7,623 nucleotides of DNA from Anaerolineae bacterium (lineage in GTDB: Bacteria > Chloroflexota > Anaerolineae > 4572-78 > J111), in the NCBI GenBank assembly GCA_020433785.1, contig JAGRCC010000200.1, positions 1 to 7,623 of the forward strand. Direction: 5' to 3'. Positions 1-5,662 of this stretch are shown one piece after another. Made by a program: the position numbers and the translations under genes. The notes beneath the pieces are model-generated. The model was given only the letters and a program-made list of their open reading frames with translations. It was not told the DNA's origin and ran no database searches. Each line of letters opens with the position of its first letter. Positions within the stretch are counted from its first letter, which is position 1.

Positions 1-539
1 TCGAGGTCGAAATAAAAGGCGAGGAGATCAGTGACCACATCAAGCCGATTACCGTGGCTATTCTTAAAGGACTGCTAGAACCCCATCTGGAAAAGGCCGT
101 CAACTACATCAATGCCCCTTATTTGATCGAGCGGCGAGGCATCAAAGTCTCCCAAACTCGAGGGCTGCCAACGCCCGACTATCCTAATTTAATCTCCTGC
201 CGCATCGAATGGAAAGGCGGCGGCAGTCGAACCATCTCGGCCACGCTGTTCAATCACGACGAACCCCGGCTGGTGCAGTTCGACGGTTACCGCCTGGATG
301 TCCGGCCGGAAGGTATCATCCTGGTATTCCACAGCTACGACCGCCCTGGCTTTATCGGCCGGGTGGGCACGGTGCTGGGCGAATTGGGCATTAACATCGC
401 TACCTGGCGAACCGGGCGCACCGCACCCGGCGGCATGGCCGTCTCGTTCGTCAGCGTCGATAAAGATGTGCCGGATTACGTGCTTAAATTGCTACAAGAG
501 TTCGAGTTGATTATGCGTATTCAAAAGGTAAAGTTGTAA
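1..539 (+). CDS. serA: D-3-phosphoglycerate dehydrogenase, C-terminal part (5' end outside window)
   Basis: SerA oxidises 3-phosphoglycerate to 3-phosphohydroxypyruvate with NAD+, the first step of serine synthesis in the cytoplasm. About 178 residues are visible, in frame from base 3 to the TAA at 537-539, and the frame is open to the left edge. The GTG at 54 is therefore an internal valine, not the start. The first ~100 visible residues match the intervening (ASB) domain of long-type SerA, with the typical stretch AVNYINAPYL followed by ERRGI. The last ~75 residues, from about base 312, form an ACT domain with the hallmark DRPGFIGRVG, then LGELGINIA and GRTAPGG. In this family the ACT domain takes part in serine feedback or oligomer contacts. 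The NAD-binding and catalytic domains lie outside the window, so activity cannot be judged. Family identification is confident. No overlap or close spacing links it to trxB, 174 bases downstream. Confidence 0.93.
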   Translation, partial: EVEIKGEEISDHIKPITVAILKGLLEPHLEKAVNYINAPYLIERRGIKVSQTRGLPTPDYPNLISCRIEWKGGGSRTISATLFNHDEPRLVQFDGYRLDVRPEGIILVFHSYDRPGFIGRVGTVLGELGINIATWRTGRTAPGGMAVSFVSVDKDVPDYVLKLLQEFELIMRIQKVKL

Positions 540-564
540 TCAGCAATGCAGTTGTAAGTTTTTG

Positions 565-588
565 TACCCATTTAGCGTCTAACGGGTA
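565..588 (+). other. Stem-loop just downstream of serA
   Basis: TACCC (565-569) pairs with GGGTA (584-588), and TTAG (572-575) pairs with CTAA (579-582) around a CGT loop, with a small AT/C internal loop between the two helices. It begins 26 bases after the serA stop and could mark the 3' end of the serA transcript. No T-run follows it, so it is not a convincing intrinsic terminator. Confidence 0.35.
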
Positions 589-602
589 GAACTGAGTCAG
601 TA

Positions 603-682
603 AGCGGTCAGCCTTCGGCTGTCAGCTATCAGCGTTAACTCTGGTTATAAAGCTGGCCGCTCAAGCCTGATAGCTGAACGCT
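603..682. repeat. Nested/interleaved inverted repeats between serA and trxB
   Basis: Several complementary arms crowd into 80 bases. TCAGCTATCAG (622-632) is a perfect inverse of CTGATAGCTGA (667-677). AGCGTT (631-636) is the inverse of AACGCT (677-682). GCGGTCAGC (604-612) is the inverse of GCTGGCCGC (652-660) with one G-T exception. CAGCC-TTC-GGCTG (609-621) is a local hairpin. The long arms are interleaved (A-B-A'-B') rather than simply nested. Self-similar TCAGC/ATCAGC words of this sort suggest a small dispersed intergenic repeat rather than a protein-binding site, but copy number elsewhere in the genome cannot be seen here. Confidence 0.5.
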
Positions 683-713
683 TATCAAAATCATTCTAAC
701 AGGATCAGTGAAC

Positions 714-1697
714 ATGACATCTAATAATGGCAACAAGATTCGTAAGGTTATTATTGTCGGCTCCGGCCCGGCGGGCTTGACTGCGGCGATTTATACAGCC
801 CGGGGCCGGCTTGACCCATTGGTGATCGAAGGTTATCTAGCCGGCGGGCAGTTGATGACGACCACCGAAGTTGAAAATTTTCCCGGCTTCAAAGATGGCA
901 TTATGGGGCCGGAATTGATGATGGAGTTTCGGGCCCAGGCTGAACGCTTCGGGGCTGAATTTATCACTAAAAACGTGACTAAAGTTGATTTAACGGGCGA
1001 CATCAAAAAAGTATGGATAGACGATGATCTTTACCTGGCCCACACCGTTATCATCTCAACCGGGGCGTCGGCCAACTTGTTGGGCTTAAAGAATGAGAGC
1101 CGCCTGATGGGGCGCGGCGTCAGCAGCTGCGCCACCTGCGACGGCTTCTTCTTCCGCGATAAAACCATCGCCGTGGTTGGCGGCGGCGACAGCGCAATGG
1201 AGGAAGCGACCTTCCTGACCCGCTTTGCCGGCAAAGTCTATATCATCCACCGCCGCGAAGGCTTCCGTGCCTCTAAAATTATGCTCGAAAAAGCCGAAAA
1301 CAACCCCAAAATCGAATTCATCCTTAACACCATTGTAACCGATGTATTAGGCGAGGACGCGATAACTGCCGTCAAACTACAAAACACCCAAACCGGCTCC
1401 GAGTCGGAATTGGCGCTCGATGGGCTGTTCGTGGCTATTGGCCATACGCCCAACACCCAGCTTTTCGCCGGTCAAGTTGAGGTGAATGAAAAAGGGTATA
1501 TTTTGACTTCTGAAGATAAGTCTCACATCACCGCCACCAACCTGCCGGGTGTATTCGCCTGCGGTGACGTTCAGGACAGCCGCTATCGCCAGGCCATTAC
1601 CGCCGCCGGCAGCGGCTGTTCGGCCGCGCTAGATGCCGAGCACTATCTTGAATTATTTCCCGAACTTGAAGAAGTGAGTGAACCGGTCGCGGCTTAA
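714..1697 (+). CDS. trxB: Thioredoxin reductase (NADPH)
   Basis: This FAD-dependent enzyme moves electrons from NADPH to thioredoxin in the cytoplasm and keeps protein thiols reduced. Counting from the GTG at 708, the N-terminal FAD-binding Rossmann motif GSGPAG is at ~18-23, GGQLMTT at ~47-53, the redox-active CATC at 141-144, the NADPH-binding GGGDSA at 158-163 and HRREGFR at 181-187. The HRR signature is typical of NADPH-specific thioredoxin reductases. The second FAD motif ACGDVQD is at ~284-290. The 327-residue length is normal for the low-molecular-weight class. I place the start at ATG 714 because AGGA (701-704) sits 9 bases upstream of it but only 3 bases before the in-frame GTG at 708. 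No thioredoxin gene is adjacent. The gene appears to be a single transcription unit, closed by the strong terminator at 1718-1754. Ferredoxin- or other flavin-linked relatives are possible, but the HRR motif argues against them. Confidence 0.96.
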   Translation: MTSNNGNKIRKVIIVGSGPAGLTAAIYTARGRLDPLVIEGYLAGGQLMTTTEVENFPGFKDGIMGPELMMEFRAQAERFGAEFITKNVTKVDLTGDIKKVWIDDDLYLAHTVIISTGASANLLGLKNESRLMGRGVSSCATCDGFFFRDKTIAVVGGGDSAMEEATFLTRFAGKVYIIHRREGFRASKIMLEKAENNPKIEFILNTIVTDVLGEDAITAVKLQNTQTGSESELALDGLFVAIGHTPNTQLFAGQVEVNEKGYILTSEDKSHITATNLPGVFACGDVQDSRYRQAITAAGSGCSAALDAEHYLELFPELEEVSEPVAA

Positions 1698-1717
1698 ATA
1701 GGCCTTTTATAAAGCGT

Positions 1718-1754
1718 AAAAATCCTCCCTTTTAAGATTAGGGAGGATTTTTTT
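1718..1754 (+). terminator. Intrinsic terminator after trxB
   Basis: A perfect stem pairs AAAAATCCTCCC (1718-1729) with GGGAGGATTTTT (1741-1752) across an 11-base loop. A run of seven T closes the structure at 1748-1754. It lies 20 bases after the trxB stop. The upstream A-run also makes it potentially bidirectional. It insulates trxB from the sigma-factor unit. Confidence 0.92.
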
Positions 1755-1761
1755 ATCTTTG

Positions 1762-1798
1762 GGCAAAATTTGCCGCGAACAAATGGCGGGTATACACT
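1762..1798 (+). promoter_or_regulatory. Possible promoter with overlapping palindrome upstream of the sigma-factor gene
   Basis: GGCAAA-A-TTTGCC (1762-1774) is a 6+1+6 palindrome of operator size. It overlaps TTGCCG (1770-1775), which stands 17 bases upstream of TACACT (1793-1798), a passable -35/-10 pair for a housekeeping sigma factor. If real, the 5' untranslated region of the sigma gene would be about 100 bases. Base matches are only moderate, so this is a weak call. Confidence 0.3.
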
Positions 1799-1833
1799 AT
1801 CCCTATTAATCAACAAAAGACTTCCATCCCGAT

Positions 1834-1870
1834 TTGACCATTTATTTCACTCCGTCGTTGACATTCATTT
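1834..1870 (+). repeat. Near-identical direct repeat upstream of the sigma-factor gene
   Basis: TTGACCATTTATTT (1834-1847) and TTGACATTCATTT (1858-1870) agree at all but one substitution and one inserted base, and start 24 bases apart. The second begins with a consensus TTGACA, but no acceptable -10 lies 16-18 bases further on. They may be paired binding sites, or -35-like elements for a non-housekeeping sigma factor, possibly the one encoded just downstream. Confidence 0.35.
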
Positions 1871-1902
1871 TCCAGTAAACTTGCCAATTTTAGAGAGCTA
1901 AG

Positions 1903-2619
1903 ATGCAAGCATTCGACGGTGAACATCCATCCTCGCCCGTTTTAGGGCTTCAACCGGCTCAAAATCCCCGGTTGGCTCCACCCAAGTTGCCGGCTGTCCC
2001 TCAGGAAGCTAATGACGAAACCTTGATTTTTCAGGTTACCACCGGCTCCAAATCCGAGAGTAAACAAGCGCTCGAAACGATTTACCAGAAATACCACCCA
2101 GATGTCTGGCGTTTTGTCAGAAGCAAAGTTCCCTCAGCCGGCGACGCCGATGAAATTGCGGCGAACGTATGGTTGGTGGTTCTGGAAAAGATTCGCGATT
2201 TTACCTGGACGGGTGTTCCTATAAAATCCTGGCTGTTGAGCATTGCCCATCGTAAAGTAATGGAGCATTTCAACACCCCGCCTGTTTTGTCTCTGGAAAA
2301 ACTCCGCGAAGACTATGACCAGGCCCTCTATTTCATCGCCAGCCAACTTAATCTGTTCGATCAACTTGAACCGCGCGCCCCAATCCCTGCCACCGTCAAA
2401 AAAGAGGCAGACAGCCTGTTACACCAAATGATTAAACTTCTTTCAAAAAATGAACGCCGCATCATCATGCTCATTTATTTCGAGGCCGTAGAAAATGCCA
2501 CTGAAGTAGCCCACCGATTAGGCCTGAATAAAAATACCGTTCGCGTTTACCACAAACGCGCCAAAGAGAAGCTACGTAGTTTCCCCGAATTGAGACGTCT
2601 GGTAGAGAGGGTCGATTAA
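1903..2619 (+). CDS. ECF-type (sigma-70 family) RNA polymerase sigma factor
   Basis: The product (238 residues) resembles group 4 sigma factors, which direct RNA polymerase to a limited promoter set. A Pro-rich, probably disordered N-terminal stretch covers about residues 1-38. Sigma region 2 follows at ~52-123, with the typical ...YHPDVWRFVRSKV..., DADEIAANVWLVV and the tryptophan-containing helix ending IKSWLLSIAHRKVMEHF. A linker of about 50 residues leads to region 4 at ~172-225. There LSKNERRIIMLIYFE and the helix-turn-helix ATEVAHRLGLNKNTVRVYHKRAKEKL are diagnostic for -35 recognition. ATG 1903 is the first possible start because an in-frame TAG lies at 1891-1893. The ribosome site is weak (GAGAG, 1893-1897). 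The next gene begins 2 bases after its stop, so the two are almost certainly co-transcribed. The N-terminal extension and long inter-domain linker make it larger than most ECF factors. The ECF subgroup cannot be assigned by eye. Confidence 0.88.
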   Translation: MQAFDGEHPSSPVLGLQPAQNPRLAPPKLPAVPQEANDETLIFQVTTGSKSESKQALETIYQKYHPDVWRFVRSKVPSAGDADEIAANVWLVVLEKIRDFTWTGVPIKSWLLSIAHRKVMEHFNTPPVLSLEKLREDYDQALYFIASQLNLFDQLEPRAPIPATVKKEADSLLHQMIKLLSKNERRIIMLIYFEAVENATEVAHRLGLNKNTVRVYHKRAKEKLRSFPELRRLVERVD

Positions 2620-2621
2620 AA

Positions 2622-3260
2622 ATGTATGAGCCACAACCTAACCGTCAAAAAAAAGAGTGGGCTGACATGGGTGAGATTATCGGTCAAAGCTACGAGCATC
2701 GGCTGGCGGGCAAAAGCAGCAGCCGATCCGGCCTGAGTTTAGGCCGTTATTTGCAGGCATCTCGCCAGAACGCCGGCCTGACCGTGGCTGAATTGGCCCA
2801 TCGAGCCAAACTACCCTCGGCCACTTTGCTGGCTTTAGAACGAGGGCTGTTTGACGTCGCCGATATTCAGCCGAAATGGCTCAAAAGGTTGGCTGCGGCT
2901 CTGGGAGAAGATGTCGAAGATTTCCATCTCCTGTTGGGTAACCCAGCCCATCGCCCGTCGCTTATGCCTGACATCTGGGATAGACGGTTCGGTTTGTCTC
3001 TCGGTTGGATGGCCAATAGATCTCGCCGGTCGCTAATGCCCATTTATGCCCTCGGCTCAGCTCTGTTGATTTGCTTTGCCTTCGTCACCTTCATCAGCTA
3101 TCCGCTTTTTTCCTCGCCATCCCCATCATCCGAACAAATCGATCCGTTTATCCACATCAGTTCCGAACGCCGGCTTAATATGGTCAAAGCCGAAAACTTA
3201 TTTGAATATCAGGTTATCAGCTTACCTCCCACCCACCCTGTAGCCTCCTCACCTAAGTAA
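2622..3260 (+). CDS. Membrane-anchored XRE/RodZ-like helix-turn-helix protein, candidate regulator of the sigma factor
   Basis: I recognise domains but not a named family. After a polar N-terminal ~37 residues comes an XRE/HTH_25-type DNA-binding fold at ~38-104: LGRYLQASRQNAGLTVAELA, the recognition helix around PSATLLALERG, then KWLKRLAAALGED. A basic patch RSRR (133-136) precedes one hydrophobic segment at ~138-160. By the positive-inside rule this puts the HTH in the cytoplasm and the last ~50 residues outside. That tail is too short for the DUF4115 domain of true RodZ. The gene starts 2 bases after the sigma gene, with GAGAGG (2605-2610) 11 bases before ATG 2622; a second in-frame ATG at 2667 is an alternative start. 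Tight coupling to an ECF sigma gene and the single-pass topology fit an anti-sigma or signal-transducing partner. It shows no zinc anti-sigma HxxxCxxC motif, so that role is inference. Confidence 0.75.
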   Translation: MYEPQPNRQKKEWADMGEIIGQSYEHRLAGKSSSRSGLSLGRYLQASRQNAGLTVAELAHRAKLPSATLLALERGLFDVADIQPKWLKRLAAALGEDVEDFHLLLGNPAHRPSLMPDIWDRRFGLSLGWMANRSRRSLMPIYALGSALLICFAFVTFISYPLFSSPSPSSEQIDPFIHISSERRLNMVKAENLFEYQVISLPPTHPVASSPK

Positions 3261-3305
3261 ACGCCTGATCCCCATCTACCCTGCCAACTCACCTTCCCAA
3301 ACAAT

Positions 3306-3334
3306 TTGACCAGCCTTTAAAATCGTGGTAATCT
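3306..3334 (+). promoter_or_regulatory. Candidate housekeeping-type promoter for the importer operon
   Basis: TTGACC (3306-3311) and TAATCT (3329-3334) are separated by 17 bases, the optimal spacing, and each deviates from consensus at one or two positions. Transcription would begin near 3341, giving an untranslated leader of roughly 400 bases before the solute-binding protein gene. A competing, weaker pair is TTGTTG (3442-3447) with TATAAC (3464-3469), 16 bases apart. Its -35 overlaps the third TTGTRAY element. Confidence 0.4.
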
Positions 3335-3400
3335 CGGTACCCACACAGTTGTGATACCCATCTACGATCTGTTCATATTATCCCAATTCGATCCTTATAC

Positions 3401-3428
3401 CACAATATGGTTTCTTAAAATTATTGTG
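3401..3428. repeat. Inverted repeat CACAATA...TATTGTG in the leader
   Basis: CACAATA (3401-3407) is perfectly inverse to TATTGTG (3422-3428), with 14 bases between. The right arm overlaps the second TTGTRAY element and abuts the TGACGTCA palindrome. The 21-base centre-to-centre spacing suits a dimeric regulator touching two major grooves. No regulator can be named from the sequence. Confidence 0.35.
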
Positions 3429-3484
3429 ACGTCAAGATCAATTGTTGTAACACCTATCTCATATATAACTAATATGACCTCATC

Positions 3485-3618
3485 GATAGGGTGGCTCTCC
3501 CTACAGATTTACCCATAATTCATAATGAAATCAGAGGATGGCCGGCTAGCAGAGGCGCTAAGCCAGTGTAATTCCGTTTAAAGTGAAAGTGGTAGATAAT
3601 TAGTTAGGTGACCCTATC
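3485..3618 (+). promoter_or_regulatory. Possible structured leader RNA closed by an 8-bp long-range helix
   Basis: GATAGGGT (3485-3492) is perfectly complementary to ACCCTATC (3611-3618), which could close a domain of about 134 bases. Inside, GGCTAGC (3544-3550) pairs with GCT-A-AGCC (3557-3564) as a 7-bp hairpin with one bulged A. TAGGG (3487-3491) can instead pair locally with CCCTA (3499-3503), so the two folds exclude one another. The right arm ends 10 bases before the orphan Shine-Dalgarno sequence. I do not recognise any known riboswitch class in it. Chance pairing is quite possible. Confidence 0.22.
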
Positions 3619-3628
3619 TTTAATCTTT

Positions 3629-3638
3629 TAAGGAGGTG
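3629..3638 (+). promoter_or_regulatory. Orphan perfect Shine-Dalgarno sequence
   Basis: TAAGGAGGTG matches ten consecutive bases complementary to the 3' end of 16S rRNA, yet no ATG, GTG or TTG lies 5-12 bases downstream. The only local start, GTG at 3636, overlaps it and would give a 7-codon peptide ending at 3659. It is followed by a hairpin AACCC (3640-3644)/GGGTT (3662-3666). It may be a ribosome standby site, a relic of a lost leader peptide, or chance. Confidence 0.4.
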
Positions 3639-3737
3639 GAACCCACAAAAGCCCGCTAACAGGGTTAAAAAATGATCAATTTACTATTTAATTTTTAAGA
3701 CTTTGTTCACACACCTAAAGGAGGAATATTTTAGATT

Positions 3738-5606
3738 ATGAAGAGAAATTTACTTTTGTTTATCAGTGTCGGCCTTATTCTCACGTTCGTAATGGCCTGC
3801 GGCGCTGCTCAACCGCAACCCGCAACCGAGAGTGAGCCGGAGCCAGCTGAGAAAGAAGCCGTAGAAGAACCCGCTGAAGAGCCGGCCGCAGAAGCGGCTG
3901 AAGCAACGGAAACCGAGGCTGAACCGGAAGAAGAAATGGCCGAAAGCGCCGAGACTATGCGCGGCAGCGGCGGTACCGTGAACCTTCTCTATTGGCAAGC
4001 CCCCTCAACCCTAAACAACTATCTTTCCGGTGGTACCAAAGAAACTGAAGCTGCTTCGGTCGTATTGGAACCGCTGGCCCGCTACGATGAAAACGGCAAT
4101 ATGGTTCCCTGGCTGGTCGAAGAGATTCCCACCGTTGAAAACGGCGGCGTATCTGAAGACCTAACCAGCATCACCTGGAAAATTAAAGAGGGGATCCTCT
4201 GGTCCGACGGCACGCCTTTTACCGCCGAAGATGTGAAGTTTTCCGCCGAGTACTGCCTTAACGAAGAAATGGGTTGTAACCCGATCTCGTACCTGGGCGA
4301 TGTTGAAAGCGTGGAAGCGATTGACGACCTGACCGTAAAAATCAACTTCAGCGTGCCCAAGCCTTTCCCCTACGGCCCATTTGTGGGTGCCGAAATCCCC
4401 GTTCTGCAAAAAGCGCAGTTTGAAGATTGCCAGGGCGCGAAAGCGCAAGAATGTACCGAGCAAAACTTCGCCCCCATTGGCACCGGCCCCTATAAAGTGG
4501 CTGATTTCAAAGCCAATGATGTGGTCGTTTATGAAATCAACGAAAATTATCGCGACCCTGAAAAACCCTACTTTGACCAGGTGATCTTAAAGGGTGGCGG
4601 TGACGCCGCCGCCGCCGCACGATCAGTGCTGGAAACCGGCGAAATGGACTACGCCTGGAACCTGCAAGTTGAACCGCAAATTCTTGACAGCATGGCAGCG
4701 GCCGGTAAAGGGAAAGTCGTCACCGCTTACGGAACTTCCGTCGAGCGGATCATGGTCAACTTCACCAACCCGGACCCGGCCTTGGGTGATTTACGCGCGG
4801 TCTGGACCGAAGATGACCCCAACCCCCATCCATTCCTGACCGACCCGGTTATTCGTCAAGCGCTGTCGATGGCGATTGACCGTGAAGCCATTGCCACCCA
4901 GTTATACGGCGCTGGCGGCAAGCCGACCTGTAACGTACTGCCTGCTCCCGAAGTTTACGCTTCAACCGCCAATGATGGCTGCTTGGTCCAAGATATCGAA
5001 GGGGCCAACGCCTTGCTGGACGAAGCCGGTATTGTTGACACCGACGGCGACGGCATTCGCGAAAAAGATGGCGTGCCGCTGCAAATTTTATACCAAACCT
5101 CCACCAACTCCGTTCGCCAGAGCACTCAGGCCCTGGTTAAGCAGTGGTGGGAGCAAATTGGTGTTGGCAGCGAACTGCGCAACATCAGTGCCGATGTTTT
5201 CTTTGGCGGCGACCCGGCCAGCCCCGATACCTTCCAAAAATTTTATGCCGACCTCGAAATGTACACCAACAACTTCAGTGGAACCGACCCCGAATCGTAC
5301 ATGGCCAACTGGCTCTGTAAAGAAATTCCAAATCCCGACAACCAGTGGCTGGGCAACAACATGCCGCGCTGGTGTAACGCCGACTACGATGCGCTCGTAG
5401 CCAAAATGGCGGAAACAGCGGCCTTGGAAGATCGGGCTGAGTTAGCCAAGCAGATGAACGACATGCTGATGCAAAACTTCGTCATGATCCCCTTGGTTCA
5501 CCGGGGCGACGTATCGGCCCACAGCAACACGCTAGAAGGGGTTCGGATGAACACCTGGGACTCAGAACTGTGGAACATTGCCGACTGGACCCGCGCCAAC
5601 CAATAA
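3738..5606 (+). CDS. Family 5 extracellular solute-binding lipoprotein of a peptide/nickel-type ABC importer
   Basis: This is the receptor that captures a peptide, nickel complex or other solute outside the membrane and delivers it to the permeases downstream. A lipoprotein signal peptide is clear: MKRN, a hydrophobic core, then the lipobox VMAC with the lipidated cysteine at 21. Residues ~24-72 form an acidic Glu/Ala/Pro spacer. The SBP_bac_5 domain then fills ~78-620 and includes the signature around TWKIKEGILWSDGTPFTAEDV (146-166), PIGTGPYKV (246-254), DPVIRQALSMAIDREAIA (369-386) and a Ca-loop-like DTDGDGIREKDG (434-445). Eight cysteines after the lipid cysteine fall into four close pairs (173/180, 231/239, 398/415, 527/546), suggesting disulfides. 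ATG 3738 is the only reasonable start because an in-frame TAG lies at 3732-3734. AAAGGAGG is 13 bases upstream, somewhat far. At 622 residues it is longer than OppA, mainly from the spacer. The substrate cannot be assigned, so I give no symbol. Confidence 0.94.
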   Translation: MKRNLLLFISVGLILTFVMACGAAQPQPATESEPEPAEKEAVEEPAEEPAAEAAEATETEAEPEEEMAESAETMRGSGGTVNLLYWQAPSTLNNYLSGGTKETEAASVVLEPLARYDENGNMVPWLVEEIPTVENGGVSEDLTSITWKIKEGILWSDGTPFTAEDVKFSAEYCLNEEMGCNPISYLGDVESVEAIDDLTVKINFSVPKPFPYGPFVGAEIPVLQKAQFEDCQGAKAQECTEQNFAPIGTGPYKVADFKANDVVVYEINENYRDPEKPYFDQVILKGGGDAAAAARSVLETGEMDYAWNLQVEPQILDSMAAAGKGKVVTAYGTSVERIMVNFTNPDPALGDLRAVWTEDDPNPHPFLTDPVIRQALSMAIDREAIATQLYGAGGKPTCNVLPAPEVYASTANDGCLVQDIEGANALLDEAGIVDTDGDGIREKDGVPLQILYQTSTNSVRQSTQALVKQWWEQIGVGSELRNISADVFFGGDPASPDTFQKFYADLEMYTNNFSGTDPESYMANWLCKEIPNPDNQWLGNNMPRWCNADYDALVAKMAETAALEDRAELAKQMNDMLMQNFVMIPLVHRGDVSAHSNTLEGVRMNTWDSELWNIADWTRANQ

Positions 5607-5628
5607 CGGCACTATAACAGAAAGGATA

Positions 5629-5662
5629 AAAATGGACTGTGGCTTAGGCCACAGTCCATTTT
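5629..5662 (+). terminator. Perfect 15-bp hairpin between binding-protein and permease genes (attenuator-like)
   Basis: AAAATGGACTGTGGC (5629-5643) pairs perfectly with GCCACAGTCCATTTT (5648-5662) around a TTAG loop. It begins 23 bases after the binding-protein stop, and its right arm ends in four T followed by ATAAAG. It is thus a partial intrinsic terminator or a 3'-end-stabilising structure. Hairpins here are common in binding-protein-dependent transport operons and keep the binding protein in excess over the permeases. The permease ATG is 14 bases past the stem. Confidence 0.75.

Larger units (their letters stand above)
3261..3737 (+). promoter_or_regulatory. Long AT-rich non-coding leader before the ABC importer operon
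   Basis: No convincing protein gene lies in these 477 bases. The heptamer TTGTRAY occurs three times, at 3349-3355, 3424-3430 and 3445-3451. The last two start exactly 21 bases apart, two helical turns, so both face the same side of the DNA. A perfect TGACGTCA palindrome sits at 3427-3434. The second half holds a possible long-range RNA helix, an orphan Shine-Dalgarno sequence and the real ribosome site AAAGGAGG (3717-3724). The length suggests multi-input transcriptional control, leader-RNA control, or both. Confidence 0.5.

Noticed and set aside
54..539. GTG at 54 as the start of a short ACT-domain protein
   Set aside because: The same frame is open to the left edge and the upstream codons (IKGEEISDHIKPIT) continue the SerA intervening domain, so this is the 3' part of serA.
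708..713. GTG 708 as the trxB start
   Set aside because: It lies only 3 bases after AGGA, whereas ATG 714 has 9-base spacing. The two extra residues match nothing typical.
1858..1886. Consensus TTGACA at 1858 as a housekeeping promoter
   Set aside because: At 16-18 base spacing the sequence reads around TTGCCA, which does not resemble TATAAT.
3525..3581. 18-codon frame starting at ATG 3525 in the leader
   Set aside because: No Shine-Dalgarno sequence precedes it, and it overlaps the candidate RNA hairpin; nothing supports translation.
3672..3698. 8-codon frame MINLLFNF at 3672
   Set aside because: It is too short and AT-driven, with the only strong ribosome site 33 bases upstream.
3750..3998. 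Minus-strand 82-codon open frame opposite the binding-protein tether
   Set aside because: It is a shadow of the GAA/GCC/CCG-rich repeat codons, its product is Phe/Arg-rich low complexity, and no ribosome site precedes it.
4876..5400. 174-codon + strand frame inside the binding-protein gene
   Set aside because: The overlapping frame has a well-supported SBP_bac_5 protein across the whole stretch; this one is Pro/Thr/Lys-rich with no domain.
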